The notes under the pieces are model-generated. The model was not told the DNA's origin. It saw only the letters and a program-made list of their open reading frames with translations, and ran no database searches. Shown in pieces: positions 45,928 to 54,659 of a DNA stretch of 64,000 bases (positions are counted from its first letter, which is position 1; every line of letters starts with the position of its first letter). This DNA is from Bythopirellula goksoeyrii (lineage in GTDB: Bacteria; Planctomycetota; Planctomycetia; Pirellulales; Lacipirellulaceae). The position numbers and the translations under genes were made by a program. The DNA lies in the NCBI RefSeq assembly GCF_008065115.1, contig NZ_CP042913.1, positions 3,445,658 to 3,509,657 of the forward strand, read 5' to 3'.

Positions 45928-47988
45928 ATGTCGATTACCGCCAACGATCTTTCGCAATTGTCGATCAATACGATTCGCACCCTATCTATGGATGGCGTTG
46001 AAGCCGCCGGTTGTGGACATCCGGGGACTCCAATGGCCCTGGCACCTGTGACGTATCAACTTTGGTCTGAGGTTCTCAACTACGACCCTGCCTCACCACT
46101 GTGGCCAAATCGCGATCGATATGTTCTCTCCTGCGGTCACGCCTCGATGCTGATCTACTCAATGCTGCATCTGTCGGGAGTTCGCAAAATCACCGCCGAA
46201 GGCAAGCTTACCGACGAGCCTTCAGTTTCACTGGATGATCTTCGCAACTTTCGCCAATTAGGTAGCGCTACTCCCGGGCATCCCGAGTTCGGCCATACGA
46301 CTGGCGTGGAAACGACAACCGGCCCGTTAGGTCAAGGCTGCGGCAACAGCGTCGGAATGGCAATCGCCGGCAAGTGGTTGGCGGCTCGCTACAATCGCCC
46401 CGATTTCCAGTTGTTCAACTACAACGTGTACGCCCAGTGCAGCGACGGTGACCTCATGGAAGGTGTCGCCTGCGAGGCGGCTTCCCTGGCTGGTCATCTC
46501 AAACTCGATAACTTGTGTTGGATCTACGACGACAACTCGATCACGATCGAAGGACGCACCAAACTGGCATTTAGCGAAGATGTGGCAACTCGATTCGAGG
46601 GACTGGGCTGGAATGTGGTCCGCGTGGCTGACCCCAATGACCTTGGCGCATTAAGCGTTGCCTATGATGCGTTTGAGAATTGCAGCGATGCTCCCACGCT
46701 CATTATCGTGACCACCGTGATTGGTTATGGCTCACCTAACAAGGCCGACACGTCGAAAGCCCACGGTGAAGCACTGGGGGCGGAAGAAGTAAAGCTTACC
46801 AAAGAAGCCTATGGCTGGCCTGCTGACGCGCAGTTTTTGGTTCCCCCTGAAGTTACCGAGCATTTCCAAAACACGCTGGGACAGCGGGGTAGCGAAGCTC
46901 GCGAGGATTGGGAAGATCTCTTTGCCAAATATCAGAAGGCCCATCCGGAAGATGCGAAAGATTTGCTCCAGATGCAGCGACGGGAGCTTCCCACGGGCTG
47001 GGACACTGAGATCATCGAATTCCCCGCGGATGCCAAAGGGGTCGCCACTCGCAATTCCGGTGGCAAGGCGCTCAATGCTTTCGCTAAGAAAATCCCTTGG
47101 CTCTTAGGTGGCTCGGCAGACTTGGCTCCTTCAACCAAAACGCTTTTGGAATTTGACGACACCGGTAATTTTTCTGCCGACGACTATGCAGGCCGCAATT
47201 TCCACTTCGGTATCCGCGAACACGCAATGGCAGCCGCAGTGAATGGCATGGCGCTTTCAGGACTGCGCCCTTATGGAGCCACGTTCTTTGTCTTTAGCGA
47301 CTATCTGCGGCCCTCGATGCGGCTCAGTGCCATCATGGGCATTCCATCGGTATTGGTCTTCACTCACGACTCGATCGGTGTCGGTGAAGATGGTCCCACA
47401 CACCAACCCGTGGAGCAATTGGCCGCTGCCCGTGCGATTCCGGGCTTGGTCGTGATCCGCCCTGGCGATGCCAATGAATCGGTCTACGCCTGGAAAGCTG
47501 CCTTGGAAAACAGTCATCGACCCACAGCGATCATTCTTACCCGCCAGAATCTGCCCACGCTGGACCGCACCAAATATGCCTCTGCTGAGGGGACTCTTAA
47601 GGGTGGCTATGTCTTATCCGACGCAGAGGGAGGCAAGCCCGATGCCATTCTGCTGGCCACTGGAAGTGAGTTATCGCTGGCCGTTGCTGCTCAAGAGGAA
47701 CTCGCAAAATCTGGAGTGAAGGCACGAGTGGTAAGCTTGCCTTCCTTCGAACTGTTTGACGAGCAACCTCAAGCCTATCAGGACGAGGTACTTCCACCTG
47801 AGATCACTGCACGGGTAGCTATCGAAGCGGGCGTCCGCCAGGGATGGGATCGCTATCTTGCCGGTCGAGGTGCCTTCGTCGGTATGGATGGATTTGGAAT
47901 GTCGGCGCCGTTCGAGCAGATCTACGAGGCAGTCGGAATTACCTCAGCTAAGGTAGTGGAAGAGGCCAAACGACTCGTAGGCAAATAA
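45928..47988 (+). CDS. tkt: Transketolase
   Basis: A 686-residue transketolase, which moves two-carbon units in the pentose phosphate pathway. Seen: GHPGTPMALAP, the thiamine-diphosphate site SDGDLMEGVACEAAS with DDNSITIEG, the Pyr-domain HFGIREHAMAAAVNGMA, EDGPTHQPVEQLAAAR, and a C-terminal TK_C domain ending GFGMSAPFEQIYEAVGIT. The ATG at 45928 gives the canonical N terminus (SITANDLSQLSIN); the frame is open back to 45781 but that part overlaps the previous gene and has no family match. Confidence 0.95.
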   Translation: MSITANDLSQLSINTIRTLSMDGVEAAGCGHPGTPMALAPVTYQLWSEVLNYDPASPLWPNRDRYVLSCGHASMLIYSMLHLSGVRKITAEGKLTDEPSVSLDDLRNFRQLGSATPGHPEFGHTTGVETTTGPLGQGCGNSVGMAIAGKWLAARYNRPDFQLFNYNVYAQCSDGDLMEGVACEAASLAGHLKLDNLCWIYDDNSITIEGRTKLAFSEDVATRFEGLGWNVVRVADPNDLGALSVAYDAFENCSDAPTLIIVTTVIGYGSPNKADTSKAHGEALGAEEVKLTKEAYGWPADAQFLVPPEVTEHFQNTLGQRGSEAREDWEDLFAKYQKAHPEDAKDLLQMQRRELPTGWDTEIIEFPADAKGVATRNSGGKALNAFAKKIPWLLGGSADLAPSTKTLLEFDDTGNFSADDYAGRNFHFGIREHAMAAAVNGMALSGLRPYGATFFVFSDYLRPSMRLSAIMGIPSVLVFTHDSIGVGEDGPTHQPVEQLAAARAIPGLVVIRPGDANESVYAWKAALENSHRPTAIILTRQNLPTLDRTKYASAEGTLKGGYVLSDAEGGKPDAILLATGSELSLAVAAQEELAKSGVKARVVSLPSFELFDEQPQAYQDEVLPPEITARVAIEAGVRQGWDRYLAGRGAFVGMDGFGMSAPFEQIYEAVGITSAKVVEEAKRLVGK

Positions 47989-48028
47989 ATGGAGGCCGGA
48001 AACCAGCCGTGCGCACTTCCGGCACCCG

Positions 48029-48098
48029 GTCATCCCCGCGCAGGCGGGGACCCAGGCGTCGCGTTTAAACTCTAGGATCCCAACTGCGCGGGAATAAC
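48029..48098. repeat. Pair of inverted GC-rich palindromic repeats
   Basis: Left unit 48029-48053 (GTCATCCCCGCGCAGGCGGGG) and right unit around 48075-48098 (reading on the minus strand GTTATTCCCGCGCAGTTGGG) are inverted relative to each other. The left unit alone forms a stem TCCCCGC/GCGGGGA (48033-48039 with 48044-48050). Such units resemble widely dispersed REP/dRS3-like sequences. They lie between transketolase and the HlyIII gene and may act as transcript ends or a mini-mobile element. Read by eye; boundaries are approximate. Confidence 0.55.
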
Positions 48099-48132
48099 AA
48101 ATACCGCCTATCGCCGGCTCCCAGGACTTCCC

Positions 48133-48831
48133 GTGGCAAACGTGATCTCGATTTCCGGCTTCTCCGACCCTTTCAGCAGCTTGTCCCACCTTCTGGGGGC
48201 AGGGGTGTTTGCGGTTCTATCCGTTTTTTTGGTGCGGCGTGGTCGAGGGGATGCCTGGAGGGTGTTTAGTCTCGTACTTTTCTGCCTGGGGGCCGTTGCT
48301 CTACTTACCATTAGTGGCGTGAATCATTTGATCGCACGGCAAGGCACCACGCACCTGATCATGCAGCGGCTCGATCATGCCGCAATCTTCGTCCTCATTG
48401 CCTGCTCGTTTACCCCAATTCACATGATACTTTTCCATGGTTGGGGACGCTGGGGGGCATTGGCAATCATCTGGGCCATTGCCTTTCTGGGTATCACTCT
48501 AAAATCGATTTTTTTCGTCTCGATTTCAGAAAGCGTCGGCACAGCAATGTACATCGGCATGGGTTGGATCGGACTCTTTTCATGGTTCTCCATCGTACGG
48601 CGCTATGGCTTCGATTTCGCTCAACCGATCATGTGGGGAGGACTCGCGTATACCATCGGTGCCATTCTCGACATCCTACAATGGCCCGTGGTGATCAGCG
48701 GGGTTATTCAATGGCACGAGGTCTTCCACGTCGCAGTCTTGCTAGGCCTCGCCTGCCACTGGTCCTTCATCTACCAAATCGCCAACTGGCCCATCGACAC
48801 CCCGCATAGAAACGCGCCCCGTTCCGTTTAG
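48133..48831 (+). CDS. HlyIII/PAQR-type membrane protein
   Basis: A 232-residue polytopic protein of the hemolysin III/PAQR family with about seven membrane helices. The N-terminal motif is PFSSLSHLLGAG, followed by RLDHAAIFVLIACSFTPI, and the C-terminal HEVFHVAVLLGLACHW. Ser-His-His-His positions form the metal site of PAQR proteins. The start is GTG at 48133 with AGGA six bases upstream. Likely a membrane hydrolase; the substrate is unknown. Confidence 0.8.
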   Translation: MANVISISGFSDPFSSLSHLLGAGVFAVLSVFLVRRGRGDAWRVFSLVLFCLGAVALLTISGVNHLIARQGTTHLIMQRLDHAAIFVLIACSFTPIHMILFHGWGRWGALAIIWAIAFLGITLKSIFFVSISESVGTAMYIGMGWIGLFSWFSIVRRYGFDFAQPIMWGGLAYTIGAILDILQWPVVISGVIQWHEVFHVAVLLGLACHWSFIYQIANWPIDTPHRNAPRSV

Positions 48832-49149
48832 TCGAGGCCCACAGGGAAGCGAACCCCGTTAACCGCGCTGCGGAGCCCCAGCGCAGCAAAGCGAGTATCC
48901 GCAACACTCGAAGAAAACAAGCTCCCCTCCCCACAAAAAACCAATATTAGACCCGGTCCGTATAAGGTTCCCTCCAGTAACTTGAAGTTCCACTGCGCTC
49001 AGCTACAATTGGTATCTGAATAACTTGTCCCTTTCCGGTGACTACTTCATCCTGAGATTTGTGTTTATTTTAGGTGTAATACGGCCTTCACTTTTGCTGT
49101 CGACCTTCATAGCAGTAAGTGCGAATCGTTAATTTCGAAGGGAGCGATT
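48832..49149. other. Intergenic, 318 bases, no gene seen
   Basis: Between HlyIII and the PEP-CTERM gene. GCGCTG (48865-48870) pairs with CAGCGC (48879-48884) as a possible hairpin without a T run. No further feature is seen except the Shine-Dalgarno sequence GGGAG ahead of the next gene. Confidence 0.5.
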
Positions 49150-50442
49150 GTGAAAGACCTTCGTTTTGACTGGCTTGCTCTCTTTGCGCCTCTGTGTGCG
49201 CTGACAGTGTTCATCACACCGGTCGTAAGAGCCAATGACTTTGAATCTTGGCCTACGTACGGAGGCAATAATGCACACACCGGATACGTCCCTGTTGACC
49301 TAGACACGAGGGGATATCGCTTGGATTGGCACAGGGACTTTTTGCTACCGCAAACACAGCAACCTGGGTCGCCCGCCGTGATTGAAAATGGCCGGGTTTT
49401 TGTGACGACTAGAGACATCGGCCTGGAGGCAATTTCCCTTGATACAGGAACAACGCTCTGGAGAAATCAATTCGAATTCAACTATCGAGGTATCGGTTTC
49501 CCGTCCGTTTACGAAGGCACAGTGTACTTGAATCTCTTCGGACACTCCTCCACAAGTGGCAACACCCCTGACCCTGCACTCGCATCATTCGATGCTACTA
49601 CCGGTCAAGAGCACTATCGGGTTGCTCACGAAGGGCAAAGCGGTTCGGGCGGACAGCCAGTCGTCTCCAATGGAGGAGTCTTCATGTCGGGGGGCTACTT
49701 TGGCGGCATCGACGGATACGATGCGAATACGGGAACACGCCTATGGTTCAAAGCACTCGGACTACACTACAACTGGGTGCCATCGGCAGATGAGAATCAC
49801 GTTTACGTATACAACAACGGAAACTATGCCGGTCAAAGAGGCGAGTTACTGGTCATGAATCCTCATACTGGAAGCTATACCAGCATCCCTGATCCGCAGT
49901 CACCCACAATCTACGATTATCCGGAAACACCGGTGCTTGGTGCTAACAACCGTGCATACGTTAGTAGAGTCGGAGCATTTGTGGCCTTCGATTTAGAGAA
50001 TTCTAGAATCGACTGGCAACGAGACCTTCGTATTTCGCAATTCGCAATCGACGAGGACCGGCTTTACAGTGTTGGAAATCAAGGTTTGATTGAGGTATCA
50101 CTGATTGACGGCGCCGAACTCCGGTCCTGGAATGAGGAGGACCTTCTTCTATCTGGAACAAGTTTTGAAGGCTATCAACCGTTTCTTACAAACTCTCATG
50201 TGCTGATCATGACGGCCTCCGAAACACTTGCAATCAATCGCGTGTCATGGGATATCGATTGGCGTTTGCCCTATTCCGGTCGCGTTTCCTTCGCCGATAA
50301 CAGGCTACTAATCAGCAACAGTTCTGAGGGTGTTGCTGCGTTCGTACCAATACCTGAGCCTAACACATTTTCTTTGCTATCATTTGCAGTTTTGGCAACG
50401 TTCATCTATGAAATTAGGCGATGGTCGCTTTGGCACTATTGA
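49150..50442 (+). CDS. PQQ-propeller protein with PEP-CTERM sorting signal
   Basis: A 430-residue exported protein. Signal peptide at about residues 1-27, a beta-propeller with PQQ-like blades (GYDANTGTRLWFKALG; FDATTGQEHYRV), and a C-terminal PEP-CTERM motif PIPEPNTFSLLS followed by a hydrophobic helix and Arg-Arg, which direct the protein to exosortase processing. No exosortase lies in this window. The start is GTG at 49150 with GGGAG five bases upstream. It appears monocistronic. Confidence 0.85.
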   Translation: MKDLRFDWLALFAPLCALTVFITPVVRANDFESWPTYGGNNAHTGYVPVDLDTRGYRLDWHRDFLLPQTQQPGSPAVIENGRVFVTTRDIGLEAISLDTGTTLWRNQFEFNYRGIGFPSVYEGTVYLNLFGHSSTSGNTPDPALASFDATTGQEHYRVAHEGQSGSGGQPVVSNGGVFMSGGYFGGIDGYDANTGTRLWFKALGLHYNWVPSADENHVYVYNNGNYAGQRGELLVMNPHTGSYTSIPDPQSPTIYDYPETPVLGANNRAYVSRVGAFVAFDLENSRIDWQRDLRISQFAIDEDRLYSVGNQGLIEVSLIDGAELRSWNEEDLLLSGTSFEGYQPFLTNSHVLIMTASETLAINRVSWDIDWRLPYSGRVSFADNRLLISNSSEGVAAFVPIPEPNTFSLLSFAVLATFIYEIRRWSLWHY

Positions 50443-50698
50443 CCTAATTGTCTTAATCAACAATTACAAACAGCTGTGATCGCTCTGATTCTATTACCGC
50501 TATGTCAACTTCTTATACAGGACAGGTCTAACATTGGCGATTTGGGCTGGCCTTGTTTCGCCGTCTTCGGCGGCGGACAGAATAGAAGGGTCTGACCAAC
50601 TTGCGGTAAATCGTTCTATCCTGATTGTTCCTCTGTCGAGATTACCCCAGGTCGCTCCCTATTCAAGGCAAATGCCGGAACTGTGCACCGCTTGTTCC

Positions 50699-51082
50699 GG
50701 CCTACGGACTTCCCGAAGTGGCCAAAAAAAGTTGTGGACCTTCTCCCCGGCATCTTGATAATGGTACGTGCGATAAGTAATAGGAACGCACTATCGCCCG
50801 CAAAGTCTTGCGGGTTTGCTCGCGCCAGGTCCGCGCGCTGAACGAGTTTGGCGGTTTGGACGAGCAAATAGCGGCCAGGTCGCTGGGGTTCTGTTTTCAA
50901 AACCCCTCCGCACGGCAAGCAACGAGATTCGCGTAAGTCATGATCGGCTAACGAGTTGAAGCCCAACGAACTGGTAGAATGAGAGGGGGTTTTGTTTTGT
51001 AGAAAAAGATTTCGACAAAATGTGCAGGGACAAAACCCCTGCTTCGGTGCGCAGGATTGAGATAGAATCGTGAGTTTTACAC
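50699..51082 (-). repeat. 384-nt element, copy 1 (minus strand)
   Basis: Reading on the minus strand from 51082, this stretch matches 60054-60437 of the plus strand over its whole length: shared marks include GTGTAAA..GATTCT, TCCTGCGCA, GCAAACCCG, GCGGGCG and CCATTATC. A hairpin CCCGCAA/TTGCGGG lies at 50797-50814 (minus), 268 bases from the left end. A frame crossing it in this copy is open, but the homologous frame in copy 2 has three stops, and differences fall at all codon positions, which argues against a conserved gene. Confidence 0.65.
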
Positions 51083-51390
51083 TACCCTCGCGGCAACACG
51101 ATGGCAGCAAGAGGTGACTGAATATCTTCTTGTCGACCGTTGCGGAGAAGTAATTGGGACGGGAAGGTCGTGCTCTCGACCCATTCCCACTCACAAACCA
51201 CAAGTCTGGTTCTCGCCTCTCGATACTTGGCTTTCGACTTTCTCAGATGGCCCAAAAACCATAGTAGAAATATACCCTTCCATCGGTGACAATGAGTTCG
51301 CAAGAGAGGCATCTCGGTTTTGAGTCGCCTCAATTGAGTCAACCCGTAGAATCAGGAGAACTGCAAAGTCATATACGCTGATTCCCGAAT

Positions 51391-51480
51391 GCCCAATTCG
51401 CAATGAACAATGACCAAAACATTAGAGTCTTCTGCCGAGATTGGTCATTGGAAATTGCACATTGGTCAATGTTCAACTCA
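51391..51480. repeat. GGTCATTGG-type short repeats
   Basis: Imperfect copies of a short unit (GGTCATTGGAAATTG and reversed versions such as CAATGACC) cluster in 51391-51480. The same unit is clustered at about 59964-60040. In both places it lies beside a copy of the 384-nt element. Similar dispersed units are known from other bacteria; function unknown. Confidence 0.5.
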
Positions 51481-51623
51481 TACGACGAACTTTGCAGTTT
51501 TCCTGCACGTAGAATGCAGAATCTTGACAACCAGCGATTGCAACTTGCCCATCTTAAACTCTGCAGGATAATGAACCTTTGCTTCCTACCAAATAACATC
51601 GCCCCTTCGTGGAACAGTAAACT

Positions 51624-53378
51624 ATGCTGAACTCTTGTAAAGTACGTCTTGCAAATCGAGCCGTTCTGGTCATCTCACTGGTATGCCTCTGGAATTGTCC
51701 GACATTGGCCATTGTCCAAGCAGCCGATGTCGTCTCTTACTTACCAAAACACACGCTCGGCTATGCCGTAGTAAAGAACATTGGTGAGGCAGATCAGAAG
51801 ATCTCGAAGCTCGCTAGTTTGTTCAATCCGAATCTTCCCTCTCCGCTTGTGCTGGCCAAATCGATTACCGGTCTTTCGCAAGGTATCGATCTCGCGGGTG
51901 ACGCAGCGTTCGCTTACCGCGGTAACCCTGCTGTCCCAGCCGATCCGATCCCTCTGGTTCTGTTGCCAATTATTGACTATGAAACTTTCGCTTCGGGAAT
52001 TGGAGCAGACACTACTGGAGAAATCTGCCGAGTGCGATTGGCGGAAGTTGATTTGCTGTTTGCGCGCCAAGGGGAATTTGCACTTGTCATGAACGTTGAG
52101 CACCGCAATATGATGCGCCATGTTCTGGCCATGCAGCCGGAGGCTAATCTGGGTTCTTTCACAGATTGGGTTGCTAACAACGATATCTCGATTATTGTCT
52201 CGCGCTATGGATTGGCTCACATTGCCAGATTTGGCTTGTCCTTGGAAACGACAGCCGAAGAAGAAACCTTCGTAGAGGATGACTTTGATGAGATCGTGAT
52301 CAACGAGAATCTCACTCAGCACGATAGCTGGCCACTCGTGGAGTTTGCGCGCAGAAACTTTCGCCGAGTAGGTATTGGGCTATCGCTTGACGATGCGAGC
52401 AATGCAAGACTCCGGTGGAAGGGTGAGTTGCTCTCTCCATTGCAGAACATTGAAGAATCGGACATCAGCCCGCAACAGAGACTAGTGGGATATCGTGCTA
52501 GAGCGTATGCCATGGCTGGCGGTGGTGAACTACCTGCCCGGGCAGGTGAGATGCTAGCCGAGTTCATGACTAGCCTTTCCGTTCATGATGCTCAACAGCA
52601 AGGTCGAGCCGAATTTACTCGGGAAGATTGGGCTGACGAACGAAAGAGTTGGGATCTAGCTCTGGCCGACATACGGGAAGTATCGCTGCTGATGGTCCCT
52701 CCTGCGGAAGGGGAACCGCTGCTTTCGACTTTCTTTGCTCGACTTACCGTTGAAGATTCGGCAGAGTATCTAGCTTCGCTTAAACAGTCCTATGAGTTGG
52801 CTAATGATTTGACGGAGCGATCAACGAGCGAAATAAAGATGCTCTATGATCTTGATCCCGCAGCAATCGGCGACGTGGAGGGGCTATCGATCAAATCGGA
52901 TCTAGATAAGGCAACGGGAGATCAGAATGTTGAGATTTGGCAGGCAATGCTAACCGCCTGTCTGGGCTCCGAACACACATTGGCGATTCACTGTTCTCCA
53001 GTCGACAAAGAGCATGTCTTTATTGGGCTGCAATCGAAAGATAAACTTCTAGAATTCATCGAAGGGTTCACTGAGGGTAAGACGGGACTCGCAACTGAAG
53101 CGACAGTACAAAAAACGCTTGACCTTATCGCCCCCGAGGTCCCCTATGTTCAACTCGTGAATCCGCAAGGATTGGTTGATGTGACGAGTTCATGGATGAA
53201 AACACTGTTAGTCCTCGGCATGACGCCACAATTGCCTCTTTATCCCTCGGCACCACCCATTGCACTTACACTTGCGAGTGATCAACTCGGCTGGCAGGGA
53301 GAGGTTGTTTTTCCCGAAGAATCTGTCAAGGGATTAGCGGGCTTTGTAGCCGAACTCAAGAAGATTTTCGGTCAGTGA
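51624..53378 (+). CDS. Exported protein of unknown function
   Basis: A 584-residue protein with signal peptide (about residues 1-33, ending VQAAD). The rest alternates beta strands and helices with no motif I recognise; a DUF3352-like secreted protein is a possible relative. It starts beyond a gene-poor stretch and converges with the amidohydrolase gene: the two stop codons overlap, TGA at 53376-53378 here and at 53372-53374 on the other strand. Confidence 0.6.
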   Translation: MLNSCKVRLANRAVLVISLVCLWNCPTLAIVQAADVVSYLPKHTLGYAVVKNIGEADQKISKLASLFNPNLPSPLVLAKSITGLSQGIDLAGDAAFAYRGNPAVPADPIPLVLLPIIDYETFASGIGADTTGEICRVRLAEVDLLFARQGEFALVMNVEHRNMMRHVLAMQPEANLGSFTDWVANNDISIIVSRYGLAHIARFGLSLETTAEEETFVEDDFDEIVINENLTQHDSWPLVEFARRNFRRVGIGLSLDDASNARLRWKGELLSPLQNIEESDISPQQRLVGYRARAYAMAGGGELPARAGEMLAEFMTSLSVHDAQQQGRAEFTREDWADERKSWDLALADIREVSLLMVPPAEGEPLLSTFFARLTVEDSAEYLASLKQSYELANDLTERSTSEIKMLYDLDPAAIGDVEGLSIKSDLDKATGDQNVEIWQAMLTACLGSEHTLAIHCSPVDKEHVFIGLQSKDKLLEFIEGFTEGKTGLATEATVQKTLDLIAPEVPYVQLVNPQGLVDVTSSWMKTLLVLGMTPQLPLYPSAPPIALTLASDQLGWQGEVVFPEESVKGLAGFVAELKKIFGQ

Positions 53379-54595
53379 GCCAACTCAAGTCGGGCGCCGC
53401 GAATCCAGACTGATTGCGGGCTTGCGTCAGAATGCAAGAGTACCTCGTAGGGGTCGACATCAGCGGGGCAGGGAACAGCGATCATGTCGAGCCATTTACC
53501 CGGTGTGAGTGAACCTGTGTCTGCGGAAAGCCCTAGTGCTTCAGCGCCACTGAGAGTGCCGAGTTGAAGGATCGTTGCAGCGGGTATCGTCGGATATTGT
53601 TCGGCAATCCAGCGTAACTCGCTGAGCAGACTGAGATCAGGATTCGACGCCCGGCTGTCAGTCCCTACAGCGACCCGCACGCCGGTGGCCAACATCCGCT
53701 CAAGCGGATAAGGTTCATGGTCGAAATATGCATGGGTTCGCGGGCAATAGACTAGAGACATATGCCGGCACTGTTGAGCGAGGAATCCAATTTCTCCGTC
53801 GGTTAGATAGTTTCCATGTATCACCAAGGCTCGGGGGGCCTCGGCTAGGATCCGCAGATAATCCATTGGCTTACTACCGGGGGCGATCGCATCGGGATCC
53901 CACATGCTGCGATCCGCCAACAACTGTTGAAATGGCCCGCTGCCCGAAGAGAGAAGTTCCAACTCTTCGCGGGATTCAGCCAGGTGCATTGCCACTGGCA
54001 ACTCGAGTTCACAAGCTGTTTCTACCAGTTGCCTGAGCAACTCGGGATGAACTGTATAAGGAGCATGCGGACTAAGCCCGACGCGGCAGAGAGTCTCGCA
54101 GGCCAAACTACGTTGTAGACGTTGTCGAATGTCGTGAAGAATAGAATGAGTTCGTCCGGCGGAGAAACCGATCACTTCCTCGAATGCCAACAGGTTTGAG
54201 CCTCGATACTCACCGAATGCTGTAGGGCTTGAGGTCGCAATCTCGCCGAGTGTGGTTACACCAACATTGAGAGATTCTGTGAGTCCAACCTGAATTGCCC
54301 TCGCGGTATCACGATCACCACGCTTGCGAGTGCCGATCACTTGGCGAATCCAATCGGAGAGCAACATAGCTGGTTTTCCCAGCGGTCTGGTACAGTCACT
54401 AAATTCCAAATGAATATGAGCGTTTACCAATCCCGGCAGCAAGATGACATCGCCGAGGTCTTCCGTTGGTCGTGTACTTACACTGGTTTGCTCAACAGTA
54501 ATGATCTTGCCATCACAGACAGAAACCACTCCGTCGCGGAGAGGAGGGCCATCAACAGGCAAGACCCAACGAGATCGCAATGAATACGTGGACAT
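53372..54595 (-). CDS. Amidohydrolase family protein, candidate aminofutalosine deaminase
   Basis: A 407-residue metal-dependent amidohydrolase of the TrzN/SsnA/AtzA group (COG0402 type). Metal ligands are visible: VNAHIHLEFSD (HxH at about residues 67-69), HLAESREE, a His in VIHGNYL, and GTDSRASNPD (catalytic Asp). Members deaminate or dechlorinate ring compounds, and one subgroup deaminates aminodeoxyfutalosine. Two other genes of the futalosine pathway, mqnC and mqnA, lie upstream on the same strand. The ATG at 54595 is chosen since the upstream frame runs into the ABC permease. The substrate is inference. Confidence 0.7.
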   Translation of the reverse strand: MSTYSLRSRWVLPVDGPPLRDGVVSVCDGKIITVEQTSVSTRPTEDLGDVILLPGLVNAHIHLEFSDCTRPLGKPAMLLSDWIRQVIGTRKRGDRDTARAIQVGLTESLNVGVTTLGEIATSSPTAFGEYRGSNLLAFEEVIGFSAGRTHSILHDIRQRLQRSLACETLCRVGLSPHAPYTVHPELLRQLVETACELELPVAMHLAESREELELLSSGSGPFQQLLADRSMWDPDAIAPGSKPMDYLRILAEAPRALVIHGNYLTDGEIGFLAQQCRHMSLVYCPRTHAYFDHEPYPLERMLATGVRVAVGTDSRASNPDLSLLSELRWIAEQYPTIPAATILQLGTLSGAEALGLSADTGSLTPGKWLDMIAVPCPADVDPYEVLLHSDASPQSVWIRGARLELAH

Positions 54596-54659
54596 GGTTT
54601 CTGGGCTCAAGATCACAGGGAGAGATGCGATCCCATTGTGCCGCCAACCAGCGCAAACC

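Larger units (their letters stand above)
50443..51623. other. 1.2-kb gene-poor stretch holding an element with a related copy at 60 kb
   Basis: No convincing gene is seen. The minus-strand frame 50616-51203 (195 codons) is open but lies over the element described below and has no recognisable domain. 51391-51480 holds several imperfect copies of GGTCATTGG and its complement. A promoter for the following exported gene must be in the right end. Confidence 0.55.

Noticed and set aside
48865-48884. Hairpin after the HlyIII gene as a terminator
   Set aside because: No T run follows, and alternative pairings exist. It is reported only as part of the intergenic description.
50616-51203. 195-codon minus-strand frame in the gene-poor stretch
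   Set aside because: It coincides with the 384-nt element; the homologous frame at 60 kb contains TAA, TGA and TAG, and there is no ribosome site or domain. It is kept as a note rather than a gene.
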